From contig NZ_JABFMV010000014.1 of assembly GCF_013359685.1 (NCBI RefSeq), positions 41,250 to 105,249 of the forward strand: 64,000 nucleotides of DNA, in the 5' to 3' direction. Below, piece after piece: positions 17,083 to 26,727 of the stretch. A program made the position numbers and the translations under genes. Source of the DNA: Leifsonia sp. C5G2. GTDB lineage: Bacteria > Actinomycetota > Actinomycetes > Actinomycetales > Microbacteriaceae. The notes below the pieces were generated by a model. That model worked only from the letters and a program-made list of their open reading frames with translations, was not told the origin of the DNA and did no database searches. Every line of letters begins with the position of its first letter. The first letter of the stretch is position 1.

Positions 17083-20000
17083 GTGCTTACCCGACGCCTC
17101 TTGGCGCGCGCCCGAACGCGCCTCGCTGCCCGAAAGTCCACCACTCTCCGTGCCTCCGCGGCCGTCGCCACCGGCGTCGTGCTCGCGCTGGTCGGCTCCC
17201 TCGCCATCGGCGTGCCGGCCGCCAGCGCGGACGACCTCGGCTCCGGTGTGCTCAACCTGTCGAAGACGTCCGACGTCAGCGACATCGCGCCGGGGCAGCA
17301 GTTCCTCTACACGATCAACTACGGGTGCTCCTCCACCACCACCGGGTGCGTGAACGCCGCCATCACCGACCCGGTCCCCGCGCCGCTCGTCGTCGTGGGC
17401 CAACCCAACGTCGTCGGCGCGGGCAGCGTCACCGCGACGGTGACGGGCAACACCGTGAAGGTGGCGTTCCAGGATTCCGTCCCCAACACCACCCCCGCGA
17501 GCACGGGCCTCGCCGCCGGGACGACCGGAAGCGTCCAGGTGCAGGTGAAGCTGCCGGACACCGTCGCCAAGTCGTTCGACGGTCAGACGCTGACCAACAC
17601 GGCGACCTTCGCGGCGACCAACGCGACGACGGTCACCGCCTCGCACGGGGTCGTCGTCCATGTCCCAGATGTGATCTCCGCCACCGTCGGCAAGACCTGG
17701 ACCCCGTCGGCGACGCAGTTCAAGCCGGGCGAGAGCTCGACGGCGACGCTGCAGGTGAGCAACACGTCCAACATCCCCGCCTCCACGCTCACGATCGCCG
17801 AGCCGGCCGACCCGGCGGCGGCGGGCGCGACCTTCCGCTTCTACGACCTCACCGGCTTCGGCGCGGTCACCTTCCCTGCCGGCGCGGACACCGTCCAGGT
17901 CTCGGCGCTGACCTCCGCCGGATGGTCCGACGGCCCCGCCGGCTCCGTCCCCGTGCTCCCCTCGAATGTGGTCGCCGGTGACGTGACGGGTCTCCGTTTC
18001 GCCTTCAGCTCCAGCACGGGTACGACGATCGCCGCGGGAGGCGCGGCCGGATCCGTCGCGATCTCGCTGGCCCAGCGCGCGACCGACCGCATCGACGGCT
18101 CCAGCATCGCCGCGGGCGGGACCCGCACCAACGTGGCCGGGGGCTCCGTGACCACCGCGGGTGGCACCGCCCAGGCGACGCCCGCCACCGCGCAGCAGAC
18201 CATCGCGCCGCTGACGGTCACGGTCTCGGCCGACAAGTCGTTCAGCGTCCCGCAGCTGCCCGCCGGCCAGACGACGCGCGCATCCCTCACGGCGAGGAAC
18301 ACCTCCACCGGAGCGCTCGACACCCTGACGGTGCGGGAGCCGGGCTCCGGCTCGTTCTTCTCGGACAAGATCCTCTTCGGCGGGTTCGCCGGCTCCTCCG
18401 CGTGGCCGCAGGGCGCCACCGCGGGCCAGGTCACCTGGTTCGTCGACTCCGGCGCCGCGCCCGCCGACTCCGCGTTCGACACCGCGTCCGGCCTCCCGTC
18501 GGTGCCGACGCTCGCCTCCGGGCAGCACATCACCGGGTTCCAGGTCACCTACACCGGATCGATCGCCACCGGTGCGTCGGCCGTCATCCCGTTCGATGTG
18601 AAGACCACGCTCGACGCCGGCCCAACAGCCTCCGGTTTCACCACCTACTCGAACACCGTCGCCGTGACCGGCACCAACGCCGCGGGCACCGCCTCCGACA
18701 CCGCCGGTGCCGACCTCGAGGTCTACTTCCCCGAGGTGATCGTCGGGCTGAAGAAGACCGTCTCGCCCGCCGCGCCTGCCGTGATCCTGCCCGGAGGCTC
18801 CAGCCTCGTGCAGCTGTCGGCGCAGACCCCGGCGGGCACCAGCTCCGTGCGTCCCGACTCCATCGTGATCACCGAGCCGCAGGATGCGTCGTCCGCCTAC
18901 TGGAACGCGTTCGACGCGACCGCGATCGCGCCCACCTCTGTTCCCGAGGGCTCGACGTTGACCGTCGAGTACACGACGGACGGCACCACCTGGTCCACCC
19001 TCGAGACCGTCGACGCCACCGCCAAGGCCGTGATCTACTCGCGCGTGCTCGACACCAAGCTGCCCGCGGGGACCACCCACACCGACGTCCGGGGGCTCCG
19101 CTTCACGTTCGCCGACGCCGGCGGGTTCGGTCAGGCGACCAACGTGAAGCCCGCGATCACCTTCGTCGCCCGCGGCACGCTGCGCGATCAGTCCGGTCCG
19201 ACCAACCCGGGAACCTACCCGGCGGCCACCGCCTACCAGAACTGCGCGGTCACGACCGCAGAGGGCACGGTCAACGGCGGCCAGGTCATCACGAGCGCGC
19301 CGGCGACCGACTGCGGCACCGTCAGCATCCAGGCCACCACCGGCGGCCCCGGCGACGGCGGCGTCGCCGCGAGCAAGAAGTGGGACCAGGCAGGCGCGGT
19401 GCTGCAGGCGCAGTCCCGCACGACGACCGGCGCCACGCTCGGCTGGGGCACCCAGGTCACGGGCATGCGGACGATGACCGTGCAGGATGCGGCGACGCCG
19501 TCGCCCGTCTCCGGCAGCGTTTTCCAGGCCTTCGACCTGGTGCGCATCGACGCCATCACGCCGACGCAGACCAGCGGGGCCACCTACGACCCCCTCATCC
19601 GGTGGGATGCGGTGACCCGCGTCGAGCTGTTCGACGGGGCCTCGTGGAACGACATCACCACGAAGGCGTGCTCCACGACAGGATCCTGTGACGGCCGCTT
19701 CGCCGGCTACACGCTCAGCACGGCCGAGAAGGCGTCGACGCAGGGCGTGCGGCTGACCTTCGCCGAGAGCCCGAACCGTCAGGCGGCCATCGACGCCTCC
19801 GCCGACCCCACCGCCCCGGCGGTCGGCTCCGGCGTCGCGAGCGCCTCCCTCGGCGCCTTCCCGGGCGCCGACCAGAACGCGCGGACGATCCACCTCGACC
19901 TCCAGCTGCGCAACAGCGTGCGCGGGAGCACCACGAACGACTGGGTGACCGGGACGCGCACCTACAACATGGGCACGCCGGGAGCGGTCGACAACCAGGT

Positions 20001-23000
20001 TGCCGTCACCGGCAACCCTGCGGCCGGCGGCAGCTTCACCCGGTTGGCGGACGACCACACGCTCATCGTCGACCCGACGCTGACGACGAAGGTCACCAAG
20101 ACCGCCTCGCCGACGACGATGGTGATCCCGCAGCCCGACGTGCCGGACGCCAGCTACCCGACCACGGTCTACACCGAGACGATCAAGAACACCTCGGCCA
20201 CCAACACCTGGCAGCTGCGGCTCAACGACCCGATCGCCTGCTCCAACGCCAACACCGCGGACCCGTGCGACTTCGGCGCCTACGACCCGGCGTCGAACCC
20301 GTTCGAGCGGCTGAACCTGACCTCGATCGCCATCAACACGACCCAGGCGTCCGGTGTCCGGGCCGCCGAGAGCTCGGTCTCCCTCCTGCACCGCGCCGCG
20401 GACGGCACGCTCACCGTTCAGACCGTCACGCTCGCGCAGGCCGCAGGGATGACCCCGGCGTCGCTCGCCGACGTCGTCGGCGTCAGCGCGATGTTCCGCG
20501 GCTCCGACGCGCAGGGCAGCGTGGGCACCGGCGGCACCATCGCCCCCGGGCAGCAGGTCACCGTCACAATGAACGCGCAGCTGCGGTCGACCGGCCGCAC
20601 CAGCGGCGCGGCGCCGGTCCCCGGCACCGTCACGAACACGGCGACCGGAACCCTCCACGACAACGTCTACCCGACGGCCGTGGCCGAGGACACCACCAGC
20701 GCGTCCGTCACGCTGGCCAACGGCAACCTGCAGGTGACCACCGCGAAGACGTTCAACCCGACGAGCACCCTGCAGGCGGCGCCGAAGGACCCGATCCAGG
20801 TCGCACTGCAGGCCCGCTCCGCCGGCACGCTCGCCCCGAAGGTCCTGGTGATCGAGGACTCGGCCACCACCTTCTGGAACGCGTTCACGCTGAAGTCTTT
20901 CACCCAGCCGACGCCCCCGACGGGCGCCGACCGCGTCCAGGTCGACGCGCGCACCGGCCTCGGCGCCCTGGCGGCGTGGACGACGGGCACGCCGACGACC
21001 ATGACCGCGGCCGCACTGCCGACCGGGATCGCGGCGGCCGACGTCACCGGCCTGCGCTTCACCTTCACCAAGGCAGACGGCACGGCGTTCGCCGCCAGCG
21101 CCAGCGGCAACAACGTCACGCTCAACGTGTCGCTGCGGCCGACCCTGCGCGACGGCTCCGGCCCGGTGACCTCGACGATCGTCGCCTCGCCCATGCCGGG
21201 GGAGACGGCGGCCGGCACCATCACGGACGCCGTGACCGCCGACGCGTCGTACAACACCGTCAAGGCGACGCAGGCCCGCGCCACCGCCGCCTTCACCGTC
21301 CTGCCGGGAACGGCGACGCTGGCGGTCGAGAAGACCAGCCCGGGTCAGGCCGCGTCCGGTCGTGAGGTGAACTGGACGCTCCGCTTCAAGAACACCGGCA
21401 CCGGCATCCTCCCGAACCCGGTCGTCACCGACACCCTCCCGTCGAACGGCTCGCTGCTGTTCGTGCCGACCAACGTGCCCTCGTACAGCACGTCGACCGG
21501 CGGGACGCTGCCCGTCGACCCGGCGGCGGTGACGCGCAGCTTCGACGCGGCCTCCGGCACGATCCGCTTCACCTGGCCGGCGGGCTCCGCGCTCGCACCG
21601 GGCGAGACCTACAGCATCACCCTGGCGCTGCAGATCAAGCCGGGACTCGCGCCCTCGACCACGGCGGTCAACACGTTCGGCGTGAAGACCGACCGCACCC
21701 TCGACTCCGGAGGCTGCACCGCGCTCAACCCCGGCAACGGCCGCGCCGTCTCCCTGACGGCGGGCGTCTGCTCCACCAGCAACGTGGTGACCACCCTCTC
21801 GCAGGGCTCGTTCACGGCCTCCAAGGGCGTGCGGTCGGACACCGGCGAGGCGCAGAACGTCGCCAACGCCTCCGTGCCCTGCACGGCGGACGCCGACGGC
21901 TACTACCGCTACCCGTGCGCGGCCGCCAGCGGCATCGGCCACACGGACACCTGGAAGCTCGAGATGATCAACGGCGGCAACGTCGCCGCGACGGCGCTCA
22001 CCGCCGTGGACGTCTTCCCGCGCAACGGCGACGTCGGCGTGGTCGACCCGTCGTCCCGCGGGTCGGTGTACGCGCCGCGGTTCAACGGCGACATCGCCTA
22101 CCTCCCGTCCGCCGAGGTCGCGGGATCGGCGCTCGCCTGGTTCGTCACGACCTCCGCCACGCCGTGCGTGAAGGAGATCACCCCGGGCGGCACCTGCCCC
22201 GGCGGCTCGTGGAGCCCGGCGTCGGCGGTCGGATCGACCATCGCCGCGGCCGACGTTACCGCGGTGAAGCTGGTCTTCGACTTCAGCAAGGCACCGGGCG
22301 GCGTCCTCCCGGCGGGCGCCTCCGTCAAGGTGACCTACAGCACCACGAACATCCCGACCACGACGACGGGCGACGGCCGGGCGCCGGTCAGCGCACCCGT
22401 CACCGGGGTGCGCGCCTGGAACTCGTTCGGCTTCTACCCGACCTACGCATCCGGGTCGCAGCCGGCAGGTCCGCAGGAGCCGATCAAGGCGGGAGTGATC
22501 CTCACCGGCGGTCCGCTGCAGGTCACCAAGACCGTGACCGGGCCGGCGCAGCAGTTCGCCCCGTCGAGCTTCGTCGCCGACGTCTCGTGCACCATCGACG
22601 GCGTCGCGGTCGACCTCGGCAACCAGAAGTCCGTGACCCTGTCGGCCGCGGGTGGCTACACCGCCCGGATCGACGGCATCCCGACGGGCGCGGTCTGCGA
22701 GACGACCGAGCACGGCGCCACGGGCTCCTACGGCGAGTCGTCGCGGACGGTCACCCCGTCGTCGGTCACCATCGCCGCCGGCGACCCGGCGCAGCCGGTC
22801 CCGTCGGCGCAGCAGGTGGCGATCGTCAACGACTACCAGGTGACCTCCCTGACTGTCACCAAGCACGTGGACACCGCGGCGACGACCGGCACGTTCGGTC
22901 CGTTCGGCTTCACGGTCGTCTGCGAGTCGTCCCTCGGCTCGGCCGTTCCGCTCGCGGCGGGCGACAGCGCGTTCACCCTGGCCGACGGCGCGAGCCGCAC

Positions 23001-24642
23001 GATCACGGATCTGCCCGTCGGCGCCGCGTGCACCGTGACCGAGACCGACGCGGACGGCGCGGCCGCAGCGCCCAACCACGTCGGCATCGCCGTCGACGGC
23101 GCCGCGGAGGTCACCGGCCCGCAGGCCGTCGTCCGGCTCGCGGGCGATGACACGGCCGTCGTCACGAACCACTTCGCCTCCGGCACGCTGGCGGTCACCA
23201 AGACCGTCGACGGCGACGCCGCAGGCGACTACGGCGACGGCCCCTTCACCCTCCACGTGCAGTGCGTCTACGCCGGTTCGCAGACCCTGTTCGACGGCGA
23301 CCTGAGCATCGTGGGCGGCCAGACCGTCGCCGTGCCGGGGGTCTTCCCGGCGGGGACCGAGTGCTCCGTCGCCGAGACGGCGAACGGCGGGGCCACCGGC
23401 ACCACCGTCGACACCCCGACCGTGCTGATCCCGGGCAACGCCGACGGCACGGTGGCGGCCGTAAAGGTGGATGTGACCAACACGTTCTCGGCCGGGTCGG
23501 TCACGATCTCCAAGGTGCGCACCGGCGCCGGCGCCGCACGCTACGGCGACGGCCCGTTCACCGCGCAGCTCGTCTGCACCTGGCAGAAGGACGGCCAGAC
23601 GCTGACGATCCCGCTGCCGGACGGCGGTGCGGTCGTGCTCGACGCCGCCAACAACTACGAGGCGACCGTGACCGGACTGATCCAGGGCGCGCACTGCGAC
23701 GTCACGGAGACGGCGAGCGGCGGGGCGACGTCCGTCGCGATCGCTCCGGCCGGCGGTGTCACCGTCCCCGCAGGGACGCCGGCAACGGTGACCATCACCA
23801 ACACCTTCGACACCGGCTCGGTGACGATCGACAAGAAGAGGGTCGGCCCCGGCGTGGCTCTCTTCGGCGACGGCCCGTTCACGGTGCAGCTCACCTGCAC
23901 CGCGGTGATCGACGGCGTCGTCACCCCGATCGACCTGGGCGGGGACGCGACCCTGACGCTCTCGAAGGCGAACGGCTACACCGCGACGGTCGACGGCATC
24001 CTCGCCGGCGCGTCCTGCGCGGTCGAGGAGACGGACGCGGGACTCGCCACCTCGACGGTGCTCAGCCCCGCCGACGGGACGGTGACCGTGCCCGCGGGCT
24101 CCGCTGCGACCGTGACCGTGACGAACACGTTCCTGATCGGCCACCTGAGCATCGCCAAGCAGGCCGACCGCCCGACCGCGAGCGTGGGCGACACGATCGT
24201 CTACACCATCCGGGTCACCAACGACGGCGCGATCGACGCGACGGACGTGAAGGTCACCGACCTGCTGCCGGACGGCCTCCAGGTGCTCGGCTCCACCCCG
24301 TCGGCGACCACCGGACCGGACGGCCTGCACTGGACCGTCCGCTCGCTGGCCGCGGGCGCCACAGCCACGATGGTGGTGACCACGAAGCTGGTGCGCTCCG
24401 TCGACACGGTCAACCGGGCGACGGTGGAGACACCGGCCGGCCCGTGGACGCCGTCCACCGGCACCGCCGGCTGCGGCGACCCGTCGACCGCCTGCGCGAC
24501 CGTGCTCGACCCGCCTCGCGCCGGGCTGGCCTCCACAGGGTCCGACGTGCTGGGGGCGGCCCTGTGGGCGGCGCTCGCCGCGCTCGGCGGCGTGATCCTC
24601 GTGTCGGCCGGCGCGCTGCGGCGGCGCACCCGCCGGGGCTGA
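17083..24642 (+). CDS. Giant LASTG-anchored surface adhesin with DUF11 and CnaB-like repeats
   Basis: 2519 residues from GTG 17083, which follows a GGGGGA site. Residues 1-49 are a signal peptide ending ASA|DD. The body up to about residue 1800 is a chain of beta-rich DUF11-like modules with recurrent TVTKT or NTA-type strands and Cys-poor cores. From about residue 1809 to 2355 there are five tandem 105-115 residue modules of the DUF5979/CnaB type, each with two Cys, an N-terminal xVTK strand, a central ETxx motif and a C-terminal TNTF- or NDY-like strand. One more DUF11 module follows. The C-terminus is LASTG (2482-2486), a hydrophobic helix and RRRTRRG, a sorting signal of the LAxTG class attached by sortase E-type enzymes. 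It is probably a wall-anchored adhesin or stalk. No sortase is encoded in this window. Confidence 0.9.
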   Translation: MLTRRLLARARTRLAARKSTTLRASAAVATGVVLALVGSLAIGVPAASADDLGSGVLNLSKTSDVSDIAPGQQFLYTINYGCSSTTTGCVNAAITDPVPAPLVVVGQPNVVGAGSVTATVTGNTVKVAFQDSVPNTTPASTGLAAGTTGSVQVQVKLPDTVAKSFDGQTLTNTATFAATNATTVTASHGVVVHVPDVISATVGKTWTPSATQFKPGESSTATLQVSNTSNIPASTLTIAEPADPAAAGATFRFYDLTGFGAVTFPAGADTVQVSALTSAGWSDGPAGSVPVLPSNVVAGDVTGLRFAFSSSTGTTIAAGGAAGSVAISLAQRATDRIDGSSIAAGGTRTNVAGGSVTTAGGTAQATPATAQQTIAPLTVTVSADKSFSVPQLPAGQTTRASLTARNTSTGALDTLTVREPGSGSFFSDKILFGGFAGSSAWPQGATAGQVTWFVDSGAAPADSAFDTASGLPSVPTLASGQHITGFQVTYTGSIATGASAVIPFDVKTTLDAGPTASGFTTYSNTVAVTGTNAAGTASDTAGADLEVYFPEVIVGLKKTVSPAAPAVILPGGSSLVQLSAQTPAGTSSVRPDSIVITEPQDASSAYWNAFDATAIAPTSVPEGSTLTVEYTTDGTTWSTLETVDATAKAVIYSRVLDTKLPAGTTHTDVRGLRFTFADAGGFGQATNVKPAITFVARGTLRDQSGPTNPGTYPAATAYQNCAVTTAEGTVNGGQVITSAPATDCGTVSIQATTGGPGDGGVAASKKWDQAGAVLQAQSRTTTGATLGWGTQVTGMRTMTVQDAATPSPVSGSVFQAFDLVRIDAITPTQTSGATYDPLIRWDAVTRVELFDGASWNDITTKACSTTGSCDGRFAGYTLSTAEKASTQGVRLTFAESPNRQAAIDASADPTAPAVGSGVASASLGAFPGADQNARTIHLDLQLRNSVRGSTTNDWVTGTRTYNMGTPGAVDNQVAVTGNPAAGGSFTRLADDHTLIVDPTLTTKVTKTASPTTMVIPQPDVPDASYPTTVYTETIKNTSATNTWQLRLNDPIACSNANTADPCDFGAYDPASNPFERLNLTSIAINTTQASGVRAAESSVSLLHRAADGTLTVQTVTLAQAAGMTPASLADVVGVSAMFRGSDAQGSVGTGGTIAPGQQVTVTMNAQLRSTGRTSGAAPVPGTVTNTATGTLHDNVYPTAVAEDTTSASVTLANGNLQVTTAKTFNPTSTLQAAPKDPIQVALQARSAGTLAPKVLVIEDSATTFWNAFTLKSFTQPTPPTGADRVQVDARTGLGALAAWTTGTPTTMTAAALPTGIAAADVTGLRFTFTKADGTAFAASASGNNVTLNVSLRPTLRDGSGPVTSTIVASPMPGETAAGTITDAVTADASYNTVKATQARATAAFTVLPGTATLAVEKTSPGQAASGREVNWTLRFKNTGTGILPNPVVTDTLPSNGSLLFVPTNVPSYSTSTGGTLPVDPAAVTRSFDAASGTIRFTWPAGSALAPGETYSITLALQIKPGLAPSTTAVNTFGVKTDRTLDSGGCTALNPGNGRAVSLTAGVCSTSNVVTTLSQGSFTASKGVRSDTGEAQNVANASVPCTADADGYYRYPCAAASGIGHTDTWKLEMINGGNVAATALTAVDVFPRNGDVGVVDPSSRGSVYAPRFNGDIAYLPSAEVAGSALAWFVTTSATPCVKEITPGGTCPGGSWSPASAVGSTIAAADVTAVKLVFDFSKAPGGVLPAGASVKVTYSTTNIPTTTTGDGRAPVSAPVTGVRAWNSFGFYPTYASGSQPAGPQEPIKAGVILTGGPLQVTKTVTGPAQQFAPSSFVADVSCTIDGVAVDLGNQKSVTLSAAGGYTARIDGIPTGAVCETTEHGATGSYGESSRTVTPSSVTIAAGDPAQPVPSAQQVAIVNDYQVTSLTVTKHVDTAATTGTFGPFGFTVVCESSLGSAVPLAAGDSAFTLADGASRTITDLPVGAACTVTETDADGAAAAPNHVGIAVDGAAEVTGPQAVVRLAGDDTAVVTNHFASGTLAVTKTVDGDAAGDYGDGPFTLHVQCVYAGSQTLFDGDLSIVGGQTVAVPGVFPAGTECSVAETANGGATGTTVDTPTVLIPGNADGTVAAVKVDVTNTFSAGSVTISKVRTGAGAARYGDGPFTAQLVCTWQKDGQTLTIPLPDGGAVVLDAANNYEATVTGLIQGAHCDVTETASGGATSVAIAPAGGVTVPAGTPATVTITNTFDTGSVTIDKKRVGPGVALFGDGPFTVQLTCTAVIDGVVTPIDLGGDATLTLSKANGYTATVDGILAGASCAVEETDAGLATSTVLSPADGTVTVPAGSAATVTVTNTFLIGHLSIAKQADRPTASVGDTIVYTIRVTNDGAIDATDVKVTDLLPDGLQVLGSTPSATTGPDGLHWTVRSLAAGATATMVVTTKLVRSVDTVNRATVETPAGPWTPSTGTAGCGDPSTACATVLDPPRAGLASTGSDVLGAALWAALAALGGVILVSAGALRRRTRRG

Positions 24643-24647
24643 GCCGA

Positions 24648-24685
24648 ACCGGGCGGGACGCGGGCTCGTCCCGCGCCCGCCCGGT
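24648..24685 (+). terminator. GC-rich terminator hairpin after the adhesin gene
   Basis: A 10-base stem (ACCGGGCGGG with its complement), a one-base bulge and a further 6-base stem close a short loop 6 bases after the adhesin stop codon. There is no T-tract, as is common for terminators in this kind of genome. Confidence 0.7.
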
Positions 24686-24741
24686 GGGATGATGTGCCGA
24701 AAGGCAGGCGCCGTCAGGCGTCTCGAGCGAGGGGACCGCAC

Positions 24742-25680
24742 ATGTCAGCCGAGGCCTGGGTCGACCGTCCGGATGCCGCACCGCATCCCCACCACCACCA
24801 CGGCTGGTGGTGGAAGACGCTGCTCACGGGGCTCGCCCTGTGGATCCTGACGATCGTCGTGACCGCCGTCACCCGCAACACGAACCTCATCCCGACGCTG
24901 ATCCTGCTCGGGAGCTTCCTGGTGCCGTTCTGCGTCGTCCTGTTCGCGATCGAGCGCGTGACCGGCAGCATCAGCTCGCTCCAGCTGGTGCTCGCGTTCT
25001 TCGTCGGAGGCATCTTCGGCGTGCTCGGTGCCTCCCTACTCGAGGTGAACCTGCACCAGAGCTACTGGCTCTACCTGCTCGTTGGCCTGATCGAGGAGCT
25101 GGTGAAGGGCGTGCTGCTGATCATCATCGGCTGGCGGGTGGTGCCGAAGACGGCGACCCAGGGCGCCCTGCTCGGCGCGACGGTCGGCGCCGGGTTCGCC
25201 GCGTTCGAATCGGCCGGGTACGCGTTCAACGCCGCCATCACCGCCCAGGGGATCGACCTCGTGTCGCTGCTCCAGACCGAGGTACTGCGGGCGATCCTCG
25301 CGCCGGTCGGGCACGTGCTCTGGACGGCCGTGCTCGGCGCCGTGCTGTTCGGCGCGGCCCGCGGACGCGACCGGTTCCGGTTCTCGTTCTGGATCGTGCT
25401 CACCTACGCCGGCGTCGCAGTGCTGCACGCGCTGTGGGACTCGGCGGGCGATGTCGCGGCGGTGCTCGCCCTCATCGTGAACGGCCGCGCGGTGGCCGAG
25501 CTGACCTCGTTCGGCGGGCTCTCTGCGCAGACGGCGTCCGCGGTGACCGCGCTCGCCGGCATCCTGTACATCGTGGTGCTGATCGTGGTCGCGGCGGGCG
25601 GCATCCTCACGCTCTGGCTGGTGCTGCGGCACTACCGCCGGGCCGAACGGCGCAGGGCGGCGGCGCAGCCGATCGTCTAG
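24742..25680 (+). CDS. PrsW-family intramembrane metalloprotease
   Basis: 312 residues with about eight membrane helices. PrsW signature residues are present: LIEELVKG (Glu118, Glu119, Lys122), AAFESAGYAF (Glu156), VGHVLW (His191) and LHALWDSA (His229, Asp233). PrsW-type proteases cleave membrane-bound anti-sigma factors or other transmembrane proteins. The cytoplasmic N-terminus carries a run of histidines (HPHHHHG) followed by WWW, which could bind metal. It follows the adhesin gene after a terminator and has its own GAGGGG site. Substrate unknown. Confidence 0.85.
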   Translation: MSAEAWVDRPDAAPHPHHHHGWWWKTLLTGLALWILTIVVTAVTRNTNLIPTLILLGSFLVPFCVVLFAIERVTGSISSLQLVLAFFVGGIFGVLGASLLEVNLHQSYWLYLLVGLIEELVKGVLLIIIGWRVVPKTATQGALLGATVGAGFAAFESAGYAFNAAITAQGIDLVSLLQTEVLRAILAPVGHVLWTAVLGAVLFGAARGRDRFRFSFWIVLTYAGVAVLHALWDSAGDVAAVLALIVNGRAVAELTSFGGLSAQTASAVTALAGILYIVVLIVVAAGGILTLWLVLRHYRRAERRRAAAQPIV

Positions 25681-26660
25681 GCGACGGGGGCGGCCTCCGG
25701 TGCGCCGGGCCGCCGTCTCCTCTCGACCGCGCGATCGGCGTCCTCCATCGCGAGGTCCGCGTTCACCTGCGCCGCGGCCAGCGCGCCGGCCGAGGCCGCG
25801 GCTCCGACCTGAGCGGTCGCGTTCGACGCGTTGCCGGCCACCCACAGGCCGGGGACCTCGGTGCGGCCGAACGCGTCCGCCTGAATCGTCGTGCCCATCC
25901 CGGCCGGCAACTCCTCCAGCGGCAGCTTCAGGAAGGCGAGCCCGGCGACGCGGGCCTCCATGCGCGTCGCGACGGCGAGCACCTCGCGCGGGACGCCGCG
26001 GCCGTCCTCGAGCCTCACGCCTGCGATGCGGCCGTCCGCCGACTCGACGCCGGTCACGCGCCCCGCGACCACGGGCACGTCGAGGGCGGCCAGCCGCTCG
26101 CGCGACTCGTCACCGAGGGCGTGGCCGTTCTCGAAGTAGACCACGTCGTCGGACAGCTGGCGGAACAGCAGCGCCTGGTGCATCGAGTTCTCGCCGATCG
26201 CGAGGATGCCGATGGCCCGATCCCGCACCTCCCACCCGTGGCAGTAGGGGCAGTGCACGACGTCGTGGCCCCAGTGCTCGGCGAGACCCGGGATGTCGGG
26301 CAGCACGTCCACGACGCCGGTGGCGATCAGCAGGCGGCGGGCGCGCAGCGTCCGGCCGTCGGCCAGGGCGACGGCAAAGGCGTCCGGCTCGCGCACGGCG
26401 TCGGCGGCCTCTCCGCTCAGGATGCGGCCGCCGTAGCGCTGCACCTCCTCGCGTCCGGCGCGCAGCAGCTCCGCGGGCGGCGTGCCGTCGCGGGCCAGGA
26501 GTCCGTGCACGGCCTGCGCGGGCGCGTTGCGCGGCTCGCCCGCATCCACCACCACGACGGTCCGTCTCGATCGCGCCAGCATCAGCGCACCGTTCAGGCC
26601 GGCCGCGCCTCCGCCGATCACGAGGGCGTCCAGTGTCTCGTCGTTCCGTTCGTCCGTCAT
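25677..26660 (-). CDS. FAD-dependent thioredoxin-reductase-like oxidoreductase
   Basis: 327 residues. The FAD-binding motif is DALVIGGGAAGLNGALMLARS; a second cofactor region is GILAIGENSMHQALLF. The redox-active pair is in HCPYCHGW (Cys137, Cys140), as in thioredoxin reductases, though the surrounding family (often found beside HTH-cupin regulators) is less well defined. ATG at 26660 has GACACT 6 bases upstream. The gene overlaps the end of the convergent PrsW gene by 4 bases and is divergent from the HTH-cupin regulator. Confidence 0.87.
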   Translation of the reverse strand: MTDERNDETLDALVIGGGAAGLNGALMLARSRRTVVVVDAGEPRNAPAQAVHGLLARDGTPPAELLRAGREEVQRYGGRILSGEAADAVREPDAFAVALADGRTLRARRLLIATGVVDVLPDIPGLAEHWGHDVVHCPYCHGWEVRDRAIGILAIGENSMHQALLFRQLSDDVVYFENGHALGDESRERLAALDVPVVAGRVTGVESADGRIAGVRLEDGRGVPREVLAVATRMEARVAGLAFLKLPLEELPAGMGTTIQADAFGRTEVPGLWVAGNASNATAQVGAAASAGALAAAQVNADLAMEDADRAVERRRRPGAPEAAPVA

Positions 26661-26700
26661 ACCGGCAGTGTCGCTTCGTCGCCGGGATGGCAGCAAGCCG

Positions 26701-26720
26701 GTTTGCTGAAGTGGCAAACT
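26701..26720. promoter_or_regulatory. Dyad in the divergent oxidoreductase/regulator promoter
   Basis: GTTTGC (26701-26706) and GCAAAC (26714-26719) form a perfect dyad with 7 bases between arms. CAAACT (26715-26720), which overlaps the right arm, is a possible -10 element 7 bases before the regulator start. This is a likely autoregulatory operator. Confidence 0.6.
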
Positions 26721-26727
26721 GTCGGGC

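Noticed and set aside
17083..24642. Possible CRISPR-like or satellite repeat array
   Set aside because: The repetition is at protein level (100-residue domains) with diverged DNA; no short identical repeats with unique spacers are present.
16699..24741. A very long open frame (about 2680 codons) antisense to the adhesin gene
   Set aside because: It is a by-product of high GC content in the third codon position. Its translation is low-complexity Arg/Gly/Asp-rich with no domain, while the plus strand has signal peptide, domains and a sorting signal.
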